Assembly: GCA_012934845.2 (NCBI GenBank) | Contig: WNNJ02000010.1 | Coordinates: forward strand, 148,887-212,886 | Length of the DNA stretch: 64,000 bases | DNA from: Pomphorhynchus laevis | Taxonomy: Eukaryota > Acanthocephala > Palaeacanthocephala > Echinorhynchida > Pomphorhynchidae | Direction of reading: 5' to 3' | Shown here: piece by piece, positions 42,289 through 56,000 of the stretch | Layout of the letters: every line of letters begins with the position of its first letter | Numbering within the stretch: position 1 is the first letter of the stretch | The notes under the pieces: generated by a model | Seen by the model: the letters and a program-made list of their open reading frames with translations, nothing else | The model's database searches: none | What the model was told of the DNA's origin: nothing | Position numbers and translations under genes: made by a program

Positions 42289-43131
42289 TTAAGCTACTGT
42301 CATCATCACACCAAGCTCTTTGGATTCACCCACTCGGCCTATCTGAATCGAACCTATCTGATACGATGAGTTTAGTGAAGAAGCAATGGACATATGCACA
42401 CATTTAGAGGGGTTAACCCTCAAACCATTTTCCGCTGACCATTTTTCTAGACATATCAGATCATCTTGAAGGATCTTAATGTCCCTTCCGTATCTAATAG
42501 GGCGCCAAATCTTAACATCGTCAGCATACATTACGACATCAGAACGAATTACAGATGGGAGATCATTGATATATACAATAAAAAGAAGTGGGGAGATAAC
42601 AGCACCCTGTGGAACGCCAGAATGAATAACGAATGGGGTGTACATATCTGCTCCTACACGTACTTTGAAAGAGCGTGAACTTAAGTAATTTGCAATCCAG
42701 GCGACATACATAGGACAAACACTAAGTGACTTCAATTTGTGAATGAGTCGATCATGCGGAGCTGAATCAAAAGCATGAGAGAAATCTACAAAAAGTACAT
42801 CAGATTGAACTCGTTCATCTAATGAAGACTGCCATGCGTTGGAAGAAACCAAAAGATTACTTATTGGTGATCTATTTGGTCTAAAACCGTGTTGTGAGTC
42901 AGTGAGTTTACCGTTGCTTTCCAAATCAGAGGATATGTTTTTGACTATTAGCTTTTCAAGCAACTTACAAATAATACATGTCAAGGCTACTGGGCGATAG
43001 TTCTTACACACTTGTCGATCTCCCATTTTATACACTGGAACTACAATGGACTCCTTCCAACGCGAAGGAATTCGAGATTGGAGAATAGAAAACTGAAACA
43101 TACGGAAAACATAAATATATTTGAGGAGCAA
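42289..43131 (-). CDS. LINE M ORF2, reverse transcriptase
   Basis: A 280-residue open frame with a complete RT motif series: SRWKESIVVPVYKMGDRQVC, YRPVALTCIICKLLEKLIVK, SQHGFRPNRSPISNLLVSSN, DVLFVDFSHAFDSAPHDRLI, SGVPQGAVISPLLFIVYIND, VVMYADDVKIWRPI and GLRVNPSKC, ending with ELGVMM. The catalytic Asp residues are intact. The break near 42290-42240 disconnects it from the C-terminal domain. Confidence 0.85.
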   Translation of the reverse strand: MLLKYIYVFRMFQFSILQSRIPSRWKESIVVPVYKMGDRQVCKNYRPVALTCIICKLLEKLIVKNISSDLESNGKLTDSQHGFRPNRSPISNLLVSSNAWQSSLDERVQSDVLFVDFSHAFDSAPHDRLIHKLKSLSVCPMYVAWIANYLSSRSFKVRVGADMYTPFVIHSGVPQGAVISPLLFIVYINDLPSVIRSDVVMYADDVKIWRPIRYGRDIKILQDDLICLEKWSAENGLRVNPSKCVHMSIASSLNSSYQIGSIQIGRVGESKELGVMMTVA

Positions 43132-43615
43132 CTTTATTTAAAAGAATTGAGGGAAGTCCGTCCAGACCGGCAGCGATGTTCGGTTTTAATTTACAGAGAA
43201 GCTTTAAAACATCTTCAGCACAAAACGACAGATTAGATCGGTCGAATGCATCTGAACTCTTTTCTGATTCAGAACTACACAATGTCCGCGAAGAGCAAAA
43301 CATCGATGAGAACTCCTGGGCAAATAAGTTTGCCATGACACTTTTACACGTGACCTCGCCTTGAGAATCATCCCTCAACGATACTAGTGGAATATTCGAG
43401 CCCCTGATTTTGCGAATGTAAGAGAATAGAGCCTTGCCATCCATAGAACTCAGCTTCTCCTCAAACTGACGACGCTTCATTCTCTTGAGAGCGGTAAATC
43501 TATTCCTAATTTGTTTGAAAGACTCATAATATTGTTGTCCACAACGAAATGAAATCCACGCATGTTTACGTGCGCGTGAGTGATACCGGAGAAGCCCATC
43601 AAACCAAGGACACAC
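43028..43615 (-). pseudogene. LINE M ORF2, endonuclease-RT linker
   Basis: A 195-residue frame: CPWFDGLLRYHSRARKHAWI, KQIRNRFTALKRMKRRQFEE, LFAQEFSSMFCSSR and LLCKLKPNIAAGLDGLPSIL. This is the region before the RT (KP..A.G.DG.P). It overlaps the RT frame by about 100 bp, reflecting a frame change near 43050-43130. Confidence 0.8.
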
Positions 43616-44534
43616 TTGCCTGTGTTTTAAACTTTGGAAAATGCAATATTAGTAAATTATAGAGTGTGCTCTCAAAAACATACCAAGCCTCGTCTATTCC
43701 GCATTTATACGGATCTGGCCATCTAACCAGATTCAATTTGTAGATAATTGCGTGGAAATCAGCCTTCCAGAAGTTCAGAGGCTTACCATGCATGAGACTG
43801 ACCGACGTTACATTGCTTGCGCATTTAAATGCAAAGGACAGTACGCAATGATCGCTCATCCCCAGTGCAGAAAGATAATCTATGTGAGTAATATCAGACT
43901 TAAACGAAGACAAGACCACGTCTAGATGGGCAGACGACTGGCTAGTGAAACGGGTTGCCTCACGTGCATGCTGATGCAGACCACTGTTGTGTAGAACACT
44001 GAGATTAGGCATTTTTCTGTTGACCACAGAGCTCAATAAGTTCTATTAAATCATCGCTACTTGCCAAAGGAGGACGATAGAACACTAGCACATACATAGA
44101 ATTGACCTGATTAAAGCACAATTTGAGGTGTAAAGCCTCAATCCCATTGGCATCGCTAATCGTCTGCAAACACACTATATCAATACCTAAACTACAATAT
44201 AGCAATACACCCCTCCCCTTCGATCAGATCGATCACGACGAAACCGGTTATATCTATCTATGGATAATAAGCTGTCAGGAACAAGATCAGAGAGCCAAGA
44301 TTCACTAAGGGCAATGATATTTGGATGATGGGAAGTAGCTATCACCTTCAATTCATCCATCATATTGAGAACGCTTAAAACGTTCGAATATATAACTTTG
44401 AGCCATTTGTTGTTTTTACGATATGGCGCATTGGGTCTTATCTTACAATTCTCAGAAAAAGTTTTCATAGCGGGGGCCATCTCAATCGTGGACGACGCCG
44501 AACTACCCGAAAATTTACAATATGCAGAATACAA
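43599..44534 (-). pseudogene. LINE M ORF2, APE-type endonuclease
   Basis: 44534-44187 holds KWLKVIYSNVLSVLNMMDEL, PNIIALSESWLSDLVPDSLL and YNRFRRDRSDRRGGVYCYIV. 44205-44005 and 44036-43599 carry LKLCFNQVNSMYVLVFYRPP, SAHLDVVLSSFKSDITHIDY and LGMSDHCVLSFAFKCA. The ESW, YRPP and SDH motifs match APE-type LINE endonucleases. Two frame changes. Confidence 0.8.
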
Positions 44535-44829
44535 TTTACAATATGTTTAATAGTGCAAACGTATTTGAAATTTAATAGCTTCGTTGCTAACAAAATAATT
44601 ACATTTTTTATATTTTTACTTGATTACATCTGTAATTTAGATTGCTTACATCACTGGTATTGTTCCTATTTGTCATACAACAGGACGCTCCTAATCAGGC
44701 TGGGTGGGTATCATCATAGACCCTCTCAGGGTCTCTGATGTAGACTCACCTATGTACCTATTATACATACAATATGTACAGACTTAGCCATAAGCTTTAA
44801 GCCGATCACTTAAGGCAAAAAACGATCAA

Positions 44830-45670
44830 CTAAATGGGTAAGTTAGAAAATGTGACAAATCAGCCTGATCATATATCCAACGTCGAACACTGTATTTGAA
44901 AGCGAGAAAATTGTTGATGGTAGCGATATCTTAAAGCAAACTATTCTGAACATCTACTGCTCGTTCAGATAGGCTGTAAAATTTTCGCAACTTACCCGTC
45001 AATTTTTTAAACATCATCATACAATGACCTCACAATCTTTTGTTTTCTCGAAATCTGAGTACATCCACAGGAAAACCATCACCTTAATGTACAATTCGCT
45101 AAAGTGCAATAAAGTCAAGAAAAAGATAGCGATACCTCGTTGATAAAATATTCAAGCATATTAATCTTGAAATAAAAATCCATTGACAACACAACCGGGA
45201 AGCACGTCTGAGTACATTTTCCAAGTTAATCAACTCAACCCTGGTTTTTGGAAAGGTTGCCTGTACACAGTACTTAAGATGCTATCTTATTAGGGCACAA
45301 TAAAGTTGGGCAAATATTTGTGCCAATAATTTGGAACATGTAGTCTTGATGCAGTATAAGGCGCGTACCGCTTTTTGCCGCGCATGATCGCTGTTTGCTC
45401 TTGTCTTTAGCGATTCGTGAGTTATCACGCTCAAATCGGGATGTTCTAAGGCTCGCTTGATTGCGTGTCCATTTATTTTGTAGTAAAAACGGGTTTTATC
45501 TCTACCCGAATACATCCATACACACTTTGTCGCGTTGACTATAAAGCCAGTGTTGTTACATTAAGTTCCGATACAGTTAAGATCATGTTCTAGAAATTCA
45601 CAATCCGCCTCGTTTTAAGTTGCGGCCCATATTTTGACATCGTCAGCAAATGTCAGATGAGAACATTATG
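44830..45670 (-). mobile_element. CR1-like LINE fragment (RT end and C-terminal domain)
   Basis: A minus-strand fragment: FADDVKIWAAT near 45650-45620, then CVWMYSGRDKTRFYYKINGH, DLSVITHESLKTRANSDHAR and QKAVRALYCIK (45515-45282), and weak C-terminal sequence with RKFYSLSERAVDVQNSL near 44960. A few stops. Its end abuts a 92-bp direct repeat (45676-45768). Confidence 0.65.
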
Positions 45671-45675
45671 GCCGT

Positions 45676-46280
45676 AATAAATTCTTAATGTGTAATATGA
45701 TTGAATATTTGATTTAATATTACTTGTTTTGATGATATAGTGCTATTGCAAAGATACTTAGATACATTCACTTGTTTAAAAATTGTCTTCGATATAAATA
45801 CATATATTAATTTACAAATATATATTACATATACATATTATATTGAAATGATCTGTTATAGGCCCATTTCTTCTTGTCGTATTTCTTAATGATATGCTCT
45901 TACTTAAAAAAATGCTTTAGCTTATGCTGACAATTTAAAAATTTGGACTTTTGTTCGTACACCTACCCATTGTCAGTCACCACAGGACGACCTGGACTGT
46001 CTTACTGAAGGTGTGAAGCCACTGGACTCATGTTAAACGTTGATAAATGTGTTTTGATGATAATGGGAAAGACTAGCGCTTCGTTCCAGTATCGCATTGG
46101 TGCGTTATTAAATGAAGTTGAACATCATCATAAGGACTTAGGTGTAATAATTCATCGCTCTCTTAAGACACGTTTGAATAGTGAATTCTTAATGTGTAAT
46201 ATTGGCTGATGATTGAATATTTGATTTAATATCACTTGTTAGGATGATATAGTGCTATTACAAAGATACTTAGATACATT
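45676..46280 (+). repeat. Pair of about 92-bp direct repeats flanking a CR1-like fragment
   Basis: 45676-45768 and 46183-46280 share ttcttaatgtgtaatat, gattgaatatttgatttaat, and gatgatatagtgctatt through to cttagatacatt. The second copy has a 6-nt addition (ggctga). Between them lies a plus-strand CR1-like RT scrap (about 45860-46180) with GPFLL-type sequence, LMLNVDKCVLMIMGKT and HHKDLGVIIHRSLKT. Confidence 0.7.
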
Positions 46281-46570
46281 ATACAAGTTGACTAGATGAA
46301 TCGATTTGAAAGTAGAAATTTCTAAATATCTCAATGATGTTTTTACTTTGAATTTGTAATATATTATTGTTATTATTCAAAAATATTATTGATACAGAGC
46401 TGTTTCCGAAATGGCTGTTTTGCCCGCTCACAATAATTTTAAATTAAAGTTAAAACAAATTTCAAGGAAAACGCTAGAAGTTCACTTTCACTATATAAAA
46501 ATCTTGAATTGCGGACTTAAATAGCTTTAAATCGGATCTCACTATTTCGTCTGAAAAAATTCCATGATTT

Positions 46571-46749
46571 ATAATTATTTGAGCTAGATCAAATAAGAGA
46601 GGAAATTATTTTGATATTTAGCTAACTTATGTTAGCATCTTCAGAAAATTAATTGGATTTAATAAAATTGAATTTTCCGAAGATGCTAACAGAAGTTATC
46701 GAAATATCAAAAATAATTTTATCTCTTCTTTGATCCAGCTTCAATAATT
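46571..46749. mobile_element. Foldback element, copy 1 (about 82-bp arms)
   Basis: Left arm 46571-46652 and right arm about 46667-46749 are imperfect inverted repeats containing aattattttgatattt, ctaacttatgttagcatctt and their complements. The loop is only about 14 nt. No ORF. The same arm occurs at 48071-48248 and, alone, at 63690-63745. It resembles a MITE or foldback element; no transposase is present. Confidence 0.75.
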
Positions 46750-47033
46750 CTTTATCAATAATGGATTAGTAATTAATCCATTAGTAATAATTGATCATTA
46801 TTAATTATTTAAAATTCCATGATCTAATCGATAGTCGGGTAAGCTTCAGATAAATAACGATTGCACATATTGTGAACCTTGCAAGTATTTAATCTAATTT
46901 TTGTTTATTCGGTTAAATGGCAATTCATACAATTTGTATGTTTTCAGCAACGAAAAGAGCTGATCACAAATTGCTTTTCCGAAAGCGATTTTGGAAATCG
47001 TTTTTTATTTAAAGTAAATTATCTAATTTGTAG

Positions 47034-50000
47034 ATGTCTTCCATTGCATCATTGTTAGTACGTAAAGCTCTCGGTCGATCCCTTGCTCAAGGTAAGTGAT
47101 TTTAGTTTTATTTAAATTCACTGATGATGTGATTCACTAGCAAATTGTAAAATTCATTCAAACTTTAATTTCATTTACTTTTATTTGAACTACATTAGTG
47201 TAAGCTAGCATTACATTTTTCGTTCAGTTTTGTTCAATTTCATTTACTCTACATTAATAATTGAAGGCAGATGTATATTCACTGCGTCGGGAATTGGATT
47301 GGATCAGTTTTTGAGAGTTAAAGAAATGACCACAGTGAGACTTGGGTCTGCTCAAGGTTTGTATATTTTAAAATAACTAATTTTAATTCTAACTTTAATT
47401 AAATTTGAAATTTTGATATTCCAAATTTATTTTTATTTTATTTTTAGGATAAATCACTAATTTTTATATTTCGCTAGCATCTTAAAATAAGCAAAAAATT
47501 AAAAAAATTTAAAAAAATTTAAATTATTAAAAATAATTAATTCACTATCAAAAGTGGGAATTATTTTTGACTCTTTAATTTTATTTGATTTTTATATTTG
47601 TATCCTTTATTTCACGTAAGAGAAATTTTTACATTTATTCAGCATAACATTGGATAGTTCTGAAGTCTTAACGTTTAACTTTTAGTTGGACTAATATTCG
47701 CTAAATGAATGTATTATAAGTGTAGTTGCGGCTTCATATGATTTATATTGATAGATTAAAATTTCATTTGCATATTTAAAAAGCTTAACTGTTTGATTTG
47801 AAAAATGCCAAGCATATCAATGATCGTGTATGTAAAAAAATACATACGTTAATATACCTAATATAATATATCGTATTAATTATATCGTAAAAATTATATC
47901 TTATTTATCATTCATAGATTTCAATTCATCTATTATAAATCAAATCGAAAGATTTTAGTAAAGCATTCAGACAATCCGAATATTTTATGGGATTGCCTTT
48001 GGTTTTGTTTTTGTTTTTTATTATAAAAAAATATTGTAAGAAATATATTCATCCTAATCTGTATTTTGAAATATTCAGCAACGAAAGGTAAAATTGAAAG
48101 ACAAAATTATTTTGAAATTTCGCTAATAACTACTAGCATATTTAGAAATTGGAAACCTAATTAGTTTCTAATTTCTGAGGATGCTAGTAGTAACTAAAGA
48201 AATATCAAAATAATTTTCTTTCAATTTTACCTTTTCGTTGCTGAATATATCAAAAATATATTTTTTTCATGTGAGATTTTAATAAAATGTATTTAAATCA
48301 AATGCTTAAATTATGTTTTTCTCTATTTCTTTTAGCTTCCGTACGAAAGCGCGTTATTGATGATATTCAGCGTGACGATAGGCAAGTATTCTCGGAGGAT
48401 TTAAAAAATCTACTATACATAGCCGAAAGTGATGAAGAAATCACGGCCCTTGTAAATGGACTTAAAAAGTATAATGGATTTGCTTATTTAATCTGTTATT
48501 TTAAATACCAAATTTAGATATTATAAGAACGGTGCAGGTTACTCTAATTTTCACTTTGGCGCTCCTCTAATGCGTTCATTGACATACTACAACAAAACTG
48601 ATAAAGCTATTGAAGTATTTTCTGAAAAGGTATTCTAGTCATTTTTGTTTTGACTGTAAGCTGAGATACGCAACCATAAGATTCGCTCCGATGTATTTAT
48701 TAATTTTAATAAATTTAATTTTAATTAAAATAATTTTTAATTTAAACATACATTTTTTAATTTTAATATTCGATCTGAAATTACGTGATTTTTTTTGTAT
48801 ATTTGTTTAGACACATTTGGACATAATCGTTATATAAAATATTATATTAATAAATAATATTAAAATAACATTTTATCAGATTTAGTTTTTGATAAAATGC
48901 TCTTTGCTTGTAATAATTTTAATAATTTTTGTATAATAAAAGCACGACGTTATAATTCTTCTTTGTAAATTTAGCATCTAGCTTACTGTATATAGTGCAC
49001 CATAGTTTTACATCATCGACAAAAGCTTGTGAGGATAGGCCTATGCTACCACGTTAGCAAATTCTCGGAGATGCCTTTTAAATATATCACAAGGCAGCTG
49101 ATACGACTGATGGTAGTTCATCCTACTGATGAGTGCTGCCGGCTACCATAAGCTCGTCTAGGAGTGATAAGGAAGTCTGCTCTGCATGTAATCGAACTCC
49201 GGTTTTTGGCAAAATCTACGATTATAAAACTGAAGCTTATTAGCTCCCGGAGCACAGTTTAACACAATCGGATTTAAAACTATAAAAATGTATCCTTCAA
49301 AGGATCCTGTGAGAAAGAAAGCAACGACAGCAAGTAAAATTCCTGTTGAATAAAATTAGGATGATCCAAAAAGCACATAATTAGTTTAAAGAGGTAATGC
49401 CCATGCTACCACGTAAGCACAATTTAACACTATCTGATACAATTGTTTGGGCAATGAATTAAATCTGTGTCCGTTGCAGATCAATGTGTGTCTACTAATT
49501 ATACATATCCTGTAACATATCAATGATAACTAATTAAGTATTACGATATTACAAATAAGTTTCAACTTGTGAAAATACTTTTGCTTGGTTAAAAATATAC
49601 ATTTTAATCTAAAGTTTTTAATGAACTGATTTTTTTCACCCTAAAGTTTTTTAAATTTCATTAACTTTTTGGCTATCAAACTTGAATGTTTATTATTTTC
49701 AAACTATAAAACCGATATTTATTATTTAAACCGATACACTGTATATAATAGTGTTATGTCACTCGTGTAATTTTCATTTGTTCTATAAGATTTTATACTT
49801 GTAAAATTTAATAATTTTATATTTCAAAATTTAACATTTGAATAAAAATATATATGTAATATCTAAATTTAAAGTTTAATATAATCAATTAATTAATTTG
49901 TCATAATTATTCATTATAAATTCGATAAAATTTAGAGCACCGAAGCAGCTTTTAGGGATTCCGCTAGCAGTCTAGTTCTAATGAACCATCTAATTGAAAA

Positions 50001-53000
50001 ACGCCGTTTCGACGATGCTGTGAAAATATTTGAACTTTCAATGCAGCGCGGATTTATTACAGCAAACGGTAAACTTATTCCAAGCGATGTTCTGATGCTT
50101 CTCGTCGAAGCGCTATATTGCTTGGTAGGATTTCTTACTTTACATATTTGCCTTGGTTTATTGTTTATTCTATTTGCAGGACACCCCTGAGGCTTTTACT
50201 AAACTGGAAAAGGTTTTAAAGCAGGCTCATCAGGCGAACTGCAATCTGACACTCCGCGCTATTGGTACAGCTTGTCTATTTGCTATTAAACAGGTTTGTA
50301 AAATTCAAAATACAAACGTTTCCATATATTCATAAGTACAAATTTATGTCAAATGAATGCCCAAAGCTGCGTGATCTGTTACTTTTAGCTTTTATAAATT
50401 AGCTTTAGCTTTACTTTATATCGGTCAGTAATAAATACTTAAATAATCAATTGATAATTAGACATGGATTAATGTAGATTTGTATAGATGTTGTCTACAA
50501 AAACATCATCATTGTGCTTTCTTGAAATAATAATATGACATGATTATTAATACGATAATATATAATAGATACGATTATTTAATCATAAAATATGCAGGAT
50601 CCACACTATGTTCTGAATGCTTTGTAACTAAGTATTATGCTTTGAAACCGAGTATTTCAGTACTCAGGTGCTGGTGTTCTTGATTTTATAGATTTTATGA
50701 AATCCTCGTACTTGTTAACTTGTAGATTTAGCACTTCGCCTTTATTATATAGAATTTACACATAGCTGTCAAGCTAAACAGTTGATTATAAACTTTAATA
50801 ATATACTTTTAATCTAAATATAGAATTATTTAAAACGTTTAAACATTTGAAACAGAAGCTGAACAGAACATCTGAAATAACTGTCGAACTAAACTATTGA
50901 TTTTAAACTTTAATAATATACTTTTAATCTAAATATAGAATTATTTAAAACGTTTAAACATTTGAAACAGAAGCTGAACAGAACATCTGAAATAACTGTC
51001 GAACTAAACTATTGATTATAAACTTTAATAATCTACTTTTAATTTAAATATAGAATTATTAAAAACGTTTAAACATTTGAAACAAAAGCTGAACAGAACA
51101 TCTGAAATAACTGTCGAACTAAACTATTGATTATATACTTTAATAATCTACTTTTAATTTAAATATAGAATTATTTAAAACGTTTAAACATTTGAAACAA
51201 AAGCTGAACAGAACATCTGAAATAACTGTCGAACTAAACTATTGATTTTAAACTTTAATAATCTACTCTTAATCTAAATATAGAATTATTTAAAACGTTT
51301 AAACATTTGAAACAAAAGCTGAACAGAACATCTGAAATAACTGTCGAACTAAACAATTGATTATAAACTTTAATAATCTACTTTTAATTTAAATATAGAA
51401 TTATTAAAAACGTATAAACATATTCGAAACGGTAAAAAATTATATCAATTTTAAAATACATTTTTATTGAAAATATGTACTCTATCAAATGTATTACAAG
51501 GGACGAAAAGTTCGAATTTTTTTCAAATAAAATCTTTTTGCTTCTGTACATACAGAATTAAAAAATGAAAATTTACACATTTCAAAGATATGAATGTAAT
51601 CTTATATCTAGCATAGTCAGCGACATTGATTTTTCGAGTTCGTCGATTTAAAATTTCATTAAATATCAGACGCTTTAGTTCGTTCTTTGAATTGTTCAAG
51701 GAATCGTTTTAATTGTTTTAAATTTGATATGCATCATTAATTTTTTCATTTGTTTTATTTTGAATCATTTAATTCAAAATCATTTAATAATTTAATAATT
51801 TCTTAAATAAATTATCTCAGATAATCTATTGAACAAATAACTTATTGAACAAAAAGAATAACAGAGCTCGGACGTACACTGACGTTATCAGCTCAATTTA
51901 ATACTTAAATATTTAGCTCGTAGCTAAAGTGACACAGAGAAATCAATTGTATTTTGTATGATTTATTTAAAGGTAACAAGTGAATTGTATTATTTGAATA
52001 AATAATATTCGATAATGATGGTGTTTATAAATTATCATTAATAATGTCTAGACGATAATTAGGCGATATTGTCAATAATCTCTTGTGGTGGCATAAGCTA
52101 CCACAAGAGATTGTTGTCACCAAAGATAGTATAGTATAATATCTTTTTGTTCATTATATTTTATAATATATAATATTATATAATTATTCTATTTTATAAT
52201 ATGAAATATTTTTTATAAATTATTTTATTTTTTGTAATATTTTTTATTATTCTTTTTATTCCCGTTTTGACCTTTTCAAAATTATTATAATGAATATGTA
52301 AATAATTGATGTATAAAGAGATTTAATAATTTGCTGATTTGGTGATTGATTAATTAATTTGCTGATTGATTAATTTGCTGATTTTGTATTTCGCCTGTCG
52401 GTTCATGCAGACATGTTATCATTTAACTTCTTCTTTTCTAATAGAATTTTTATTTGGAATAAATTAATGGAGCGAATGAAGTCTTTAGTTAACGAATTAA
52501 TGTGAAGTATTTAGATCTTTATTATAACGCTTGTACAATACATACCTCGTCTGGAAATAGAGCAGGAAAATTTTCTCAAGGAAATTTACCAAAAATCTAT
52601 ATTCGGTTTATTTCAATTGTGCTGATGAAAACACAGAAATGTATAAATAACTGTTTAAGATAAAAATTTAAATACAATTAAATTTAAATTTTGAAATATA
52701 AAATTGTAATTAATTTTTTTAATTAAATTTAATCTTTTACAAAATCTCAAGATTTTTTATTTTTACTTTAATATTACTTTATTTATATTAATTCGTATTT
52801 TGTTGTCTAGAATCGTCCTGATATTGCACTGGAAATTTCATCATACGGCCGTAACCAAAATTCACCACTTTTCCGAAATTTAAAGGTAAATGCATTTTTT
52901 TAAATAATTTTTGGAATACGTATTTAATCGTAGGCAATTTGTTTCGCTGATCTTGGAAGACCTGAAGAAGCAATGCAAACAGTGCGACTTATTACCGAAT

Positions 53001-56000
53001 CGAATATTAATTCAGGAGCCAGTTTGAGATACGAGAGACATGTATACCCATTAGTCGTAAGTAAACTATCTGTTTGTAAGTAGCTTCTCAGTGAGATAAT
53101 AAAGGGTGAAAACCGGATTTGTGCCAATTTTGTCTTGATAGCTTCAAGAAGATAGTTCTTTTATAAAATTTTATAAAATTACGTTCCCTATTTCAAATAA
53201 AATAGGGAACGTAATTTTTTAATTTTAAAATTTAAGAAATGAATAACAATCAGTTTACGTACCACTAAATTCTATTTAATTCTGTTTATTTTCTATTTTA
53301 TCCAGCATATCCATCTCAGACTTACAAATAAATATACTAAAAGATTAAATTTAATTTAATTTTAATTATTCCCATTAATTAATTATAATAATTAATAAAT
53401 AATTAAAGGTCACTTATTATTAAATCAGCTAACTGAGTCTACGTACTTAATATAATTATAAACAAAACAAAACATAATAATTAAATAATAAAGATATTTT
53501 AGATTCTCTATAATTTAATTCACAACAACCAATAATTCACTTCACATTAGCCCACAATTCACTTTACGATTCACTTCAAATTAATTCAGCTAACTTTATA
53601 ATTTAAATCAAATTAAAATAAAAAGTTGAAATTTAAAATAAAAAATAAATCAAATCAGCTAACTGAGTCTACGTACTTAATATAATTATAAACAAAACAA
53701 AACATAATAATGCTTAATCAAAATAAAAAAAATGATAAAATAAATAATTGTTAAAGATTTTCTATAATTTAAATCAAATTAAAAAAATAAAATTTAAAAT
53801 AAACGTCACTTTTTGAATTGACTAATAAATTACAAACGTTGTATCAAAATGAGGATTAGAAATCATCAGGAGGAACTGCTATGCTATCAGGGCTTGACCC
53901 CTAAGTCCTCTGCCCAGCATAGTAGCGTGACCAAATACCTGTTAAGGACTTATTTCCTCTAATTAAATTTGATTATATAGTATGTTATTCTAATACAAAG
54001 TATATTATTTATAATTCATCCATAAAAATTTTTCTCTAATGATTTTGAATTTATTTTTAATATTATTGTGTTAATTTATATATTTTACTTTTTACTGTTT
54101 GATGGTATTTTCAGTAAACATTTGCCAAATTATGTATTCAGAAATTAAAAATAATTATAAATACAGATTAAGTAATTAAATAATAAATAATAAACAATCA
54201 TAGATAATAAATAAATTGTTATATAAGTTAAAATAAAAAATTGAAATTTAAAATAAAAGTAATTTTTATGAATTGACTAATAAATAACAGACGTTGTATC
54301 AGAATAAGAATTAGAGGTCATCAGAAGGAACTGCTATGCTATCAGGTTTCGGCCCCTAACTCCTCTACCCAACATAGCAGCGGGGCCAAATACATGCTAA
54401 TGATGTATTTCCTCTGATTTAATTTGATTATATAGTATCTTATTCTAATTAATCTTTAATTTTATTATATTGATTTTAATTTTATTAAATTCAATGATAA
54501 ATGTATTAATAAAAATTTTGAAATGCTTATATTATTTGAATAATTTTTTTTAATTTTATTTTTGAAAAAAAAAGTATTGAAGTAAAAACGAGGAATTGGA
54601 AATCCAAATCAAATCATCTCAAATTACATTTTTTATTTGTTGATGCTTGAATACATATGGAACTGACTTTCGCAAGTTTAAAGTAAATTTTGCATCTCAA
54701 TGTATCAATACATTCAGGGTATTGTGTAGCCACTTCCTAGATTTGATCTTGGTAATGTGTTTAAGTAAATTCCCTGTGTTCACACAGGGAATTCACACGG
54801 TGAATTACATTCACCTTTCAAAACAATTAGTAATAATCTTGTGGATCCGTATTTTCGAAGCTACCATACAGTAAACCTACCTTCTACCATACAGTAACTC
54901 CGCAGGTACTTTCCCCGTGCTACCCTTAGTGGCCATCGTTTGGTCATGGAAACCGGAGCATACGCAAGCATTTGAAAAAGTCAAGGAATCATTCATGGAT
55001 GCTCGTATACTAAATAACTTCGACATTCACAAGGATGTTTACCTCACATGTGACGCGAGCGACAATGATTTGGGATCAATATTATTCCATAAAGACTCGA
55101 ATCATGTTAAATTACCTGTAGCATACGCTTCCAGGACACTGAAGCCCAATGAAAAGGACTATGCCCAAGTGGAAAACGAAGGATTGGCAATAGTATTCGC
55201 GGTACGAAAATTTCATCAGTATATCGCCGGTAGAAGATTCATGCTATGGAGCGATCACAGACCGCTTAAACACATTTTTGGAAAAGATCGAAATTTAAGC
55301 AAAATGACTAACCAGCGATTGATCAGATGGGCCCTAACCTTAGCACAGTACAACTATGAATTGAAATATATCGAGGGAAGGAAAAATACGATGGCTGATG
55401 TACTTTCTCGACTTCCGATTCATAACCCATTAGATACTGAAGAGAGTGAACAAGTCCATTTGCTACAAGATCACAACGCAGGAAAAATGCATCTGTCAAT
55501 GGACGAAATCCGGAATGAAAGCACGCGGGATACAGAAACATAACAAATAAAAAGATAAATCGAAAGTGGCTGGCCCAAACAATGCAACCAAATAATAACG
55601 ATATACCATTCTAGGAAACACGAACTTTCAAACGAAAACGGTATTTTGTTATGGTTACAGCGCATTGTCATCCCGAGAAGCATTCGTTACAAAGCTTTGG
55701 AAACACTCCACCTTGGACATCCAGAAATATCCGCAATGCGACATCTAGCGCGACTATATTGCTGGTTGCTTACTATAAATACAGATATCGAGCAATGGGT
55801 AGATCGCTGTTCATTTTGTCATAAACAACAACCGAAATCTGCCCACCAACCTCTACACCAATGGGATGTTCCTGCAGAAGTGTGGACTCGGATACACGTT
55901 GATTTTGCAGGCCCCGTTGATAAACAAATGTATTTGGCTCTAATCGACGCTCAAAGTCATTGGCCAGAAATTATACCAGTACGTAGCACTAATGCTGTTG

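Larger units (their letters stand above)
41690..44720 (-). mobile_element. LINE M, CR1-like LINE, nearly complete ORF2
   Basis: About 3 kb on the minus strand, from the endonuclease start (44534) to the 3' tail, which on this strand reads ttattttattttattttatcatg and ends close to 41695. Order: endonuclease (44534-43599), linker (43615-43028), RT (43131-42289) and C-terminal domain (42235-41720). Frames overlap or nearly touch, and only about four frame changes separate the parts. No ORF1 was found upstream, so it is 5'-truncated or of an ORF1-less kind. The phrase near 44657-44705 recurs at about 7100-7150. Confidence 0.85.

Noticed and set aside
49150-49260. A tRNA gene or tRNA-derived SINE on the minus strand
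   Set aside because: Only a weak B-box-like gagttcgattac is seen; no acceptor stem or cloverleaf can be drawn. Kept only as a low-confidence repeat.
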